Below are positions 62,701 through 64,000 of a DNA stretch of 64,000 nucleotides, piece by piece. A program made the position numbers and the translations under genes. The stretch is from Heterocephalus glaber (lineage: Eukaryota; Chordata; Mammalia; Rodentia; Bathyergidae). The stretch lies in contig NW_004624776.1 of assembly GCF_000247695.1 (NCBI RefSeq), forward strand, positions 17,609,875-17,673,874. Direction: 5' to 3'. The notes beneath the pieces are model-generated. The model searched no databases. It saw only the letters and a list, made by a program, of their open reading frames with translations, and had not been told where the DNA came from. Numbering within the stretch: position 1 is the first letter of the stretch; every line of letters starts with the position of its first letter.

Positions 62701-64000
62701 ATCAAGAGCCTAAATTAAGCACTATTTCTTTAAAATATACAATGTAGACAGGGGCCTCATCAAATAAAAAGCACTACAAATTTCAATAATATGATAAGGT
62801 AGTTAGAACATTTTCAAATACCAGTTCATTACCAACAACATCAAAAAGGAATAAAGACAGTTTAGCATCTGGCAAGGAGTCTATCACTGACACTGTCCTT
62901 CTCTCTTCAAATTATCACTATTACTTAATTTCTAATTTAAGAAAATCCAACAAGGCAGAAACATTTACCAGTAAGAATGTATCAATGGTTGGCCATGATC
63001 TCAACTTCTAAAATAAAAATTTAGTCTTGAATGTGGTTTACAATCTAAATTCAGTGAAGATATAACTTAACAAAAACATTCACTTTCCTACATTCAAAAC
63101 GACCTCAATTTAAATGCTAAGAACTGTTGTAATAACTATCATAACATATTTAAGAAACTATATTTTCAGTTTAAATAAATTAACATAAAGCACAGTACCT
63201 GGAACAAAGTAGAACTGTTGGATGAATTAACTCATGAAGCATGGCTTTATGCACACTTGGTTTGAATCTTTGGGCAATACCCTGAAATTTTCACACACAA
63301 CAGGTAAACCTACTAGTACTACCTAACTAATGCTTGAATACCCTGTAAACTACTCCTTCCTAGTGGTCAACCAGGTTATCTTTGAACACTTTAGTAACAC
63401 TATCTTCTGAGAGTGTTATCCACACTCCAACTTCGAAGAACTATGTAAGAAAAGTTCATTACATTTACTAAACTGAAAAATGTTTCCCTGCAATTAATCC
63501 TATATAAAATTAAAGCCTACTGTAAGTCTCATCCCCTCCTTACTGGCTCATTTCTAAGAGTACTTAACATCTTCAGGCTAAATATACTTCATTTATCATA
63601 AAGCAGAGTTCCTTTTCAGATTCACATACTATTCAAACCATCTAATAGGAAAATACTATATATCAAGCACTGAGTTCAACAATTTTAAAATTTATTTTCC
63701 CTCAAAATCTGTACCATAAAAACAATTCAAAAGTCAAACATATCTGTGCTAAAGAACTGGTGAAGTCAGGTCTACTGTGATTCATTCTAGAATTTCCACC
63801 CTCCAATGTGACCCTCCATTAAACTATGTAAAAAATTAACAGATCTGACAAAGATAAAGGATATTACACTGATTGTTTTCTACATGTATTTTAATGGCAG
63901 TGAGGGTTATACAAAATAAACAACAAACCTGAAATTTAGCCACACAACTGGAATTGCAAAAATTATACAGTTTTCCATCAGGCATTGTGGCTTGGTATTG
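23601..64000 (-). CDS. ZMYM2: ZMYM2 (ZNF198), C-terminal part of the gene, 17 coding exons, 5' side cut by the window edge
   Basis: ZMYM2 is a nuclear MYM-type zinc-finger protein. The family is known to bind SUMO, to associate with LSD1-CoREST-HDAC corepressor complexes, and to be reported in silencing of germline genes and transposons. Here 17 exons with consistent phases give 784 residues and a stop. Domains by residue of this partial product: MYM fingers about 1-226, serine/proline linker 239-281, Val-Pro repeat 290-326, acidic stretch 340-450 ending in a basic RPRSKKK patch, and a C-terminal Crypton-derived (DUF3504-like) domain about 470-784. The match to remembered human ZMYM2 is close to residue by residue, and 784 residues ending at human 1377 would start at 594. 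Thirteen introns are GT-AG and three are GC-AG. The gene reads toward low coordinates; its promoter and N-terminal half lie beyond 64000. No frameshift or internal stop was seen, so I regard it as functional. Confidence 0.97.
23883..23970 (-). mobile_element. ID SINE in ZMYM2 last intron
   Basis: G-rich start, ggtaccgggaattgaactca and accactgagctaaatccccg. The direct repeat ctttcaagaata occurs on both sides. It lies about 90 bases beyond the acceptor of the last exon, in the intron. Confidence 0.94.
24457..24543 (+). mobile_element. ID SINE (intron 16)
   Basis: gcgccagggatttagctcag and ccagagttcgatctctgtta with an A-rich tail. Confidence 0.92.
24862..25012 (+). mobile_element. hAT-like fragment
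   Basis: ttttctagctctaacagcag, aattgagtaggttcaatagg and accctttaccgaaaagtttg match the 3' end of the same family as 27188. Confidence 0.55.
25092..25142 (+). mobile_element. ID SINE, 5'-truncated, with target-site duplication
   Basis: Only the B-box side (gacccaagttcgatccccgg) is present. It is flanked by acatgaattctg at 25080-25091 and 25149-25160, so the copy inserted already truncated. Confidence 0.88.
25342..25462 (-). CDS. ZMYM2: ZMYM2 window exon 16
   Basis: 121 bases encoding [20 protein letters not shown], then [16 protein letters not shown]. The basic GKRKHEDD motif is a possible nuclear localisation signal. The acceptor is ttttctaag and the donor gtaagc, phase 2. Confidence 0.96.
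25704..25716. repeat. G13 homopolymer
   Basis: A run of 13 G in intron 15; likely length-unstable. Confidence 0.95.
25781..25863 (+). mobile_element. ID SINE next to a splice donor
   Basis: gggctagggatttagctcag and gagttcgatccccagtaccg. Target duplication aatcaggta occurs at 25772-25780 and 25864-25872. The right copy ends directly at the donor hexamer of exon 15. Confidence 0.95.
25879..26130 (-). CDS. ZMYM2: ZMYM2 window exon 15
   Basis: 252 bases, the longest exon here. It starts [18 protein letters not shown], continues through [20 protein letters not shown] and ends [13 protein letters not shown]. This is the core of the recombinase-like fold. The donor is gtaatg at 25873-25878, phase 1. 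An ID SINE has inserted directly beyond the donor (25781-25863). Confidence 0.97.
26767..26881 (-). CDS. ZMYM2: ZMYM2 window exon 14
   Basis: 115 bases encoding [20 protein letters not shown] and [18 protein letters not shown], inside the C-terminal domain. The acceptor is tttttcttgtag and the donor gtaatg, phase 1. Confidence 0.96.
27188..27472 (+). mobile_element. hAT-like non-autonomous DNA transposon
   Basis: gccatcactgctctaaacca, ctgtaaataaagtttcctgg, ggtctgtaaagcctgaaaca and ttcatccctggtctag follow a remembered MER1-group consensus. It lies in intron 13. Confidence 0.65.
28048..28130 (+). mobile_element. ID SINE with target-site duplication
   Basis: ggccggggatttagctcagt and gagttcgatccccagtacca. 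Flanked by taataatgaggga on both sides. Confidence 0.95.
28598..28690 (-). mobile_element. B1 SINE fragment
   Basis: gagacagcatctcactgtgt and ttgtagcccaggctggctaa. Confidence 0.75.
28724..28806 (+). mobile_element. Old ID-like SINE
   Basis: gagctggagatacagtttag and gcagagcacttgcctcgcac; diverged from the young copies. Confidence 0.7.
28872..29060 (-). mobile_element. B1-dID composite SINE, reverse
   Basis: Reversed ID half (tagaaattgaatccaggagt) then B1 half (gagacagggactcactaact). Confidence 0.7.
29843..29922 (+). mobile_element. Old ID-like SINE
   Basis: gatgacataggtcagttggt and tgcctagtatgctcaaggct. Confidence 0.5.
29957..30039 (-). mobile_element. ID SINE
   Basis: cagtaccgggattgaactct and accactgagctaaatcccca. 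Confidence 0.93.
30302..30465 (+). mobile_element. B1-dID composite SINE
   Basis: gctaggcattatggcacatg (B1) and gcaaagcccctgggttgaat (ID-like). Confidence 0.65.
30650..30735 (-). mobile_element. MIR fragment, reverse
   Basis: gagattaaatgacatctcca and aacacagtgcatggaaagca follow a reversed MIR core. Confidence 0.5.
31424..31605 (+). mobile_element. B1-dID composite SINE
   Basis: gtacacctgtactcccagca (B1) and agggctagaatgtagttcag with gggttcaattcccagtatgg (ID). Confidence 0.75.
32082..32240 (+). mobile_element. B1-dID composite SINE
   Basis: gagcataatggcagagtaag (B1, diverged) and aagcacttgcctaacatgcc (ID-like). Confidence 0.55.
32300..32750 (+). mobile_element. Old L1 (L1M-type) 3' end, interrupted by an ID SINE
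   Basis: ctacaatatggatgaacctt, gctaagtgaaataagtcaga and, after the ID, gtgatttcacttacatgaag and aatgccactgaattatacac. Confidence 0.75.
32391..32479 (+). mobile_element. ID SINE with target-site duplication
   Basis: ggggccagggatttagctca and cctgagttcgatccctgaca with A13. The direct repeat ggaaaaatac occurs on each side. It splits the old L1. Confidence 0.95.
32787..32868 (+). mobile_element. ID SINE with target-site duplication
   Basis: gggctggggatttagctcag and cccaagttcaatcctttgta. Flanked by aaaagatacaaa. Confidence 0.94.
32961..33046 (+). mobile_element. ID SINE with target-site duplication
   Basis: cacggatttagctcagtggt and gagttcaatccctggtacca. Flanked by aaagcaatcca(g). It lies under 100 bases from the previous ID. 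Confidence 0.94.
33549..33638 (-). mobile_element. ID SINE with target-site duplication
   Basis: ggtacctgagatcaaactcg and accactgagctaaatctctg. Flanked by ctttaatttat. Confidence 0.94.
33920..34758 (+). mobile_element. Old L1 ORF2 fragment (reverse transcriptase region), decayed
   Basis: DNA phrases follow the L1 ORF2 order: ccaggcccatatggctagtg, cccaactcattttatgaggc, aagtttatcccatgaattca, cagacagtgagatgtaaata and aatcaaatgcatctctatac. Many stops and gaps; no open frame remains. Confidence 0.7.
34759..34845 (-). mobile_element. ID SINE at the end of the L1 fragment
   Basis: G-run, ggtaccgggaattgaactca and cgccactgaggtaaatcccc. Confidence 0.92.
35346..35370. repeat. (CA)n simple repeat
   Basis: Short interrupted CA tract at about 35349-35369. 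Confidence 0.85.
35644..35730 (+). mobile_element. ID SINE with target-site duplication
   Basis: gggctggggatttagctcag and cgagttcgattcccagtacc. Flanked by aataataaagtaatgg. Confidence 0.95.
36547..36698 (-). CDS. ZMYM2: ZMYM2 window exon 13
   Basis: 152 bases encoding [20 protein letters not shown], then [20 protein letters not shown] and CLGIQE. The pattern of a helical stretch followed by RRPNGE.YAPDS.YY is typical of the Crypton-derived domain. The acceptor is ttctttag and the donor gttagt, phase 0. The following intron is 9.7 kb and the most SINE-dense part of the window. Confidence 0.96.
36989..37157 (-). CDS. ZMYM2: ZMYM2 window exon 12, start of the C-terminal domain
   Basis: 169 bases: [20 protein letters not shown], then [20 protein letters not shown] and LVLDELKS. 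The [10 protein letters not shown] segment opens the DUF3504-like domain shared by ZMYM2, ZMYM3, ZMYM4 and QRICH1. The acceptor is cactaatag and the donor gtaagt, phase 1. Confidence 0.96.
37515..37602 (-). mobile_element. Old ID-like SINE
   Basis: ggttggagatcaaaaccccg and ctaccactgggctacatccc; reverse and diverged. Confidence 0.7.
37662..37680. repeat. (TTCC)n simple repeat
   Basis: About four ttcc units followed by a T run. Confidence 0.9.
38321..38415 (-). CDS. ZMYM2: ZMYM2 window exon 11
   Basis: 95 bases encoding [20 protein letters not shown], then [11 protein letters not shown]. The exon moves from an acidic stretch to a basic patch that may form part of a nuclear localisation signal with the next exon (GAKRKA). 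The donor gtacag follows a run of A residues. Phase 0. Confidence 0.95.
38740..38824 (-). mobile_element. ID SINE
   Basis: ggtaatggggattgaactcg and accactgagctaaatcccca; intron 10. Confidence 0.93.
39006..39090 (-). mobile_element. ID SINE with target-site duplication
   Basis: ggttaccggggattgaactc and accactgagctaaatccccg. Flanked by aatactttaaa on both sides. Confidence 0.94.
39351..39476 (-). CDS. ZMYM2: ZMYM2 window exon 10, acidic segment
   Basis: 126 bases encoding [15 protein letters not shown], then [20 protein letters not shown] and IDFPR. Hydrophobic-acidic patches such as VIIETD and LDIEID resemble SUMO-interaction motifs in composition; that is inference only. The acceptor is gattacag and the donor gtactc, phase 1. 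Confidence 0.95.
39825..39908 (-). mobile_element. ID SINE, diverged
   Basis: gggtatcggggatcaaacta and actgctgagctacaacacca. Confidence 0.8.
40266..40360. mobile_element. Short hAT-like element with inverted ends
   Basis: Left end cactggtggtgaacctatgg and right end ggatcaccatcactgacc are imperfect inverted repeats; the interior is only about 60 bases. Confidence 0.55.
40670..40748 (+). mobile_element. ID SINE
   Basis: agggccagggatttagctca and cctgagttcaatccttggta. Flanked by agaaa-ttttga-like repeats. Confidence 0.93.
40797..40915 (+). mobile_element. B1-like SINE, diverged
   Basis: ggctgggctggtagtaccca, gatactcaagaggccaagga and gcaagatcccacttcaaaca. Confidence 0.6.
41152..41323 (-). CDS. 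ZMYM2: ZMYM2 window exon 9
   Basis: 172 bases. It continues the Val-Pro tract ([18 protein letters not shown]) and turns acidic ([12 protein letters not shown]). The donor is A followed by gtgagc (41146-41151), phase 1. The acceptor is aatttag. A few residues differ from the human sequence as I remember it, which suits a different mammal. Confidence 0.95.
41398..41535 (+). mobile_element. B1 SINE
   Basis: ggctggacgtggtggcacat and cgaggccagcctgggctaca, ending cttgtctcagcccccacccc. It lies 75 bases upstream of exon 9, in intron 8. Confidence 0.9.
42082..42197 (-). CDS. ZMYM2: ZMYM2 window exon 8, Val-Pro repeat
   Basis: 116 bases. It encodes WKTEY followed by an alternating Val/Ile/Pro tract ([16 protein letters not shown] and [10 protein letters not shown]), the proline-rich segment of ZMYM2. 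The acceptor is gtttatag and the donor gtaagt, phase 0. By residue count its end falls at human position 913, the residue I recall as the junction of the ZNF198-FGFR1 leukaemia fusion. Confidence 0.96.
42488..42540. repeat. Direct repeat, left copy
   Basis: agctaacattgtcaatatga and its flanks recur at 43444-43494 with few differences. Confidence 0.8.
42816..42945 (-). CDS. ZMYM2: ZMYM2 window exon 7, Ser/Pro linker
   Basis: 130 bases, starting [18 protein letters not shown] and ending KSCQT. This is a low-complexity Ser/Pro segment with several Thr-Lys motifs and no zinc finger. The acceptor is ttcttacag and the donor gtaact, phase 1. A 52-base direct repeat flanks the exon at some distance (see findings). 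Confidence 0.96.
43444..43494. repeat. Direct repeat, right copy
   Basis: Second copy of the sequence at 42488-42540, about 950 bases away, with exon 7 between them. Confidence 0.8.
43495..44344. other. Intron sequence, no gene recognised
   Basis: AT-rich, with several tactgta / tacagta motifs around 43880-44000. It may be part of the decayed DNA transposon suspected at 44666-45130. Confidence 0.3.
44359..44651 (+). mobile_element. L1 3' end with 14-bp target-site duplication
   Basis: 5'-truncated L1 3'UTR with G-rich tract (aattgggaggggtaggggaa), aaatgtaccaataaacttaa and an A-rich tail. Flanked exactly by aagaatatcttcat at 44345-44358 and 44652-44665. Confidence 0.92.
44666..45130 (-). pseudogene. 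Possible pogo/Tigger-like transposase relic
   Basis: The minus strand contains the reading [18 protein letters not shown], which resembles the C-terminal region of Tigger-type transposases. Stops and frameshifts are frequent. This is a weak similarity call. Confidence 0.25.
45251..45348 (+). mobile_element. ID SINE with target-site duplication
   Basis: ggccagggatttagctcagt and caagttccatccctggtaat. Flanked by aaactagggnatttg. Confidence 0.92.
45533..45650 (-). mobile_element. B1 SINE
   Basis: gagacagggtttggctgtgt, gtgtagcccaggctggcctt and the internal duplication. Confidence 0.88.
46022..46115 (-). mobile_element. Old ID-like SINE
   Basis: ggcttaaacccaagcctagt and atgctaggcaagcacactat. Confidence 0.6.
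46498..46725 (+). mobile_element. MIR element, almost complete
   Basis: ttgctatttgccaggaacta, cattataagaggtaggtctt, cccatttacagaggaagaag and gaattcaaacagatttgtct follow the MIR order. Confidence 0.8.
46742..46860 (+). mobile_element. MIR fragment
   Basis: ttttacaaagaaaactcaca and ttgctcaaaattatccagct; a second MIR copy directly after the first. Confidence 0.6.
47218..47362 (-). mobile_element. B1 SINE, close to consensus
   Basis: gagacagggtctcactatgt, then a duplicated gcccaggctggc block, gctgggattacaggcgtgcg and ccaccacacccggctt. The duplication marks a rodent B1. Confidence 0.95.
47363..49749. other. Intron 6 sequence, nothing recognised
   Basis: 2.4 kb without recognised SINEs. A stretch at 47690-48010 may be an old reversed LTR, but I could not place it in a family. 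Confidence 0.4.
49750..49784 (-). CDS. ZMYM2: ZMYM2 window exon 6 (35-base microexon)
   Basis: Only 35 bases, encoding the second and third bases of an Asp codon, then [11 protein letters not shown]. The acceptor is preceded by a T-rich stretch ending ttag and the donor is gtaagt. Frame is kept on both sides (phase 1 in, phase 0 out), and the residues match the expected ZMYM2 linker. It is followed by a 6.8 kb intron. Skipping it would shift the frame. Confidence 0.94.
50428..50593 (-). CDS. ZMYM2: ZMYM2 window exon 5, last MYM finger
   Basis: 166 bases encoding [17 protein letters not shown], then [17 protein letters not shown], the last MYM-type finger, and QKGPENLHY. The acceptor is ttgttaag and the donor is a normal gtatgt (50422-50427), phase 1. 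Intron 4 upstream is 4.4 kb and repeat-rich. Confidence 0.96.
51010..51098 (-). mobile_element. ID SINE with target-site duplication
   Basis: ggtaccagggatcgaactcg and accactgaactaaatccccg. Flanked by aagaccagagtaa. Confidence 0.95.
51225..51412 (-). mobile_element. B1-dID composite SINE, reverse, diverged
   Basis: Reversed ID side (atccctgagctatacactca) then B1 side (ggccaagtctcactaagttt). Confidence 0.6.
51462..51543 (+). mobile_element. ID SINE
   Basis: ggccagggactgagctcagt and gacctgagttccattcccat. Confidence 0.92.
51580..51650 (-). mobile_element. Old ID-like SINE
   Basis: ggtactgggaatggaactca and ctgctgaactacacctcctc. Confidence 0.65.
51958..52100 (+). mobile_element. B1 SINE, diverged
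   Basis: gagccaggtgtgatggcaca and taaggaggctgaggcaggac. Confidence 0.8.
52310..52388 (+). mobile_element. Old ID-like SINE
   Basis: gagcgcttgcctaagatgca and tgaggccttggctttgatcc. Confidence 0.6.
52690..53820 (+). mobile_element. L1 3' part: ORF2 C-terminus and 3'UTR, broken
   Basis: LINE-1 ORF2p is the endonuclease/reverse transcriptase; only its C-terminal part is here. One frame from 52914 to 53396 shows [38 protein letters not shown] and the C-x3-C-x7-H-x4-C cysteine motif, then [15 protein letters not shown] and [19 protein letters not shown]. An in-frame TAG at 53119 interrupts it and a frameshift follows at the T run near 53361. The 3'UTR has the G-rich purine tract (53565-53720) and ends with aatgtaccaataaaagg. 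It cannot make ORF2p. Confidence 0.9.
53862..54040 (+). mobile_element. B1-dID composite SINE
   Basis: gccaggcatggtagtacaca (B1), then gggctggggatgtagctcag and ctccctagtaccagaaagac (ID). Confidence 0.85.
54041..54130 (+). repeat. Purine-rich low-complexity tract
   Basis: gacagacagacagaaagaaa and gga/gaaa units following the SINE tail; probably expanded from it. Confidence 0.9.
54240..54312 (+). mobile_element. Old ID-like SINE
   Basis: attaggagtgttattcagtg and ggccctgagtttgattgtaa. Confidence 0.5.
54672..54740 (+). mobile_element. ID SINE, shortened
   Basis: gccggagatttagctcaatg and gtcctgagtttgatcccaga, followed by a second ID-like half to 54792. Confidence 0.85.
54858..55006 (-). mobile_element. 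B1 SINE
   Basis: gagatggggtctcactatgc, duplicated gcccaggctggcctcgaact and tactgggattataggcatac. It is the last SINE before the 9 kb SINE-free stretch. Confidence 0.93.
55007..56145. other. Intron 4 sequence, no repeat recognised
   Basis: AT-rich intronic DNA just downstream of the GC donor of exon 4. A 60-codon plus-strand open frame at 55633 has no known domain. Confidence 0.5.
56146..56318 (-). CDS. ZMYM2: ZMYM2 window exon 4
   Basis: 173 bases. It completes a finger with CKLLYKQDF and carries a further one ([11 protein letters not shown] ... [11 protein letters not shown]). It ends DWYYK, phase 0. The donor is AAG followed by gcaagt at 56140-56145, the third GC donor in a row. The acceptor tttttcag is strong. 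Reading through the donor gives a short C-terminal extension and a stop if the intron is retained. Confidence 0.96.
56319..58270. other. Intron 3 sequence, no repeat recognised
   Basis: AT-rich; only a purine-rich tract near 57880-57905 stands out. Confidence 0.5.
58271..58462 (+). mobile_element. Ancient DNA-transposon-like repeat with inverted similarity
   Basis: gattaagtattcctttttct, cttgggaccagaagagtttc, ttggatttcagattttcaga and ttagggatgtttaaccta. The ends are imperfectly complementary (taagtattcc / gggatgttta). Same family as 19673-20078. Confidence 0.55.
58817..58967 (-). CDS. ZMYM2: ZMYM2 window exon 3
   Basis: 151 bases. It begins [18 protein letters not shown], which closes the finger opened in exon 2, then opens the next one with [11 protein letters not shown] and FCSE. 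It ends with one base of a glycine codon (phase 1). The donor is GAAG followed by gcaagt, a second GC donor at 58815-58816. The acceptor is gtttag. Confidence 0.96.
58968..61126. other. Intron 2 sequence (GC-AG intron), no repeat recognised
   Basis: 2.2 kb bounded by gcaagt at the exon 2 side and gtttag at the exon 3 side. No SINE, L1 or LTR was recognised. Confidence 0.6.
61127..61243 (-). CDS. ZMYM2: ZMYM2 window exon 2
   Basis: 117 bases, 39 codons, starting [10 protein letters not shown] and ending ILEWE. It carries the first Cys pair of an MYM finger (CNYC) and a further Cys (FCSKP); the finger is completed in the next exon. The acceptor is a clean ttttag. The donor is GAG followed by gcaagt at 61121-61126, so the intron begins GC. 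Phase 0. Confidence 0.96.
61244..62171. other. Intron 1 sequence, no repeat recognised
   Basis: AT-rich intron DNA without a clear element. Confidence 0.5.
62172..62518 (+). mobile_element. MLT1-type (old MaLR) LTR
   Basis: gttatagtctaaacatctgt, gaactcctaacccccaaggt, gggcctttgggccacccttc, ttcccagcctccaaaactac and atttctgctgtttataaggt follow the MLT1/MST LTR order. Confidence 0.8.
62519..63928. other. Intron 1 sequence, weak MIR trace
   Basis: Mostly unassigned AT-rich intron DNA. The phrase taaagcacagtacctggaac near 63187 resembles a reversed MIR core. Confidence 0.4.
63929..64000 (-). CDS. ZMYM2: ZMYM2 window exon 1 (partial)
   Basis: The exon is cut by the window edge. It encodes 24 residues, including [14 protein letters not shown], the second half of an MYM zinc finger (FCxxxCxxxF pattern). 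It ends CAG before a gtttgt donor at 63923-63928, phase 0. It is the only zinc-finger exon here followed by a GT donor before the run of three GC donors. Confidence 0.95.

Overview
The window is nuclear DNA from a placental mammal, most likely a rodent outside the mouse/rat group. Three things point there: B1 SINEs carrying the rodent internal duplication, many tRNA-Ala-like ID SINEs, and composite B1-plus-ID (B1-dID type) elements, with no B2 element recognised. Beaver- or squirrel-related lineages fit this SINE set, but I cannot fix the species from this sequence.

One protein-coding gene is supported: the 3' part of ZMYM2 (ZNF198) on the minus strand. Seventeen coding exons run from 64000 (the window edge cuts the first) down to the stop codon at 23601-23603. 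All 16 introns join in frame and give the last 784 residues, which corresponds to about residues 594-1377 of the human protein as I remember it. In order they encode the last MYM zinc fingers (63929-50428), a serine/proline and Val-Pro repeat linker (49784-41152), an acidic segment (41323-38321) and the C-terminal Crypton-recombinase-derived domain (37157-23601). ZMYM2 is a nuclear, SUMO-binding corepressor partner of LSD1-CoREST-HDAC complexes and is reported to help silence germline genes and young transposons. Three consecutive introns in the zinc-finger block start with GC instead of GT.

Region by region: 1-20 kb lies downstream of ZMYM2 and is dominated by nested repeats (L1 3' ends, an L1 5'UTR/ORF1 piece, MaLR-type LTRs, hAT-like and mariner-like fossils, ID and B1 SINEs), with one CpG-rich patch near 10 kb. 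About 20-23.6 kb is SINE-free and probably holds much of the 3'UTR; an antisense U6-like fragment lies in it. 23.6-55 kb alternates exons with SINE-rich introns, including an old L1 ORF2 piece at 34 kb and an L1 ORF2/3' end at 52.7-53.8 kb. 55-64 kb is almost free of SINEs and contains the first four exons.

I found no other intact gene, no tRNA or rRNA gene, no CRISPR array and no prokaryotic feature. Repeat limits are judged by eye and are approximate. Family names rest on remembered consensus sequences, not on a search.
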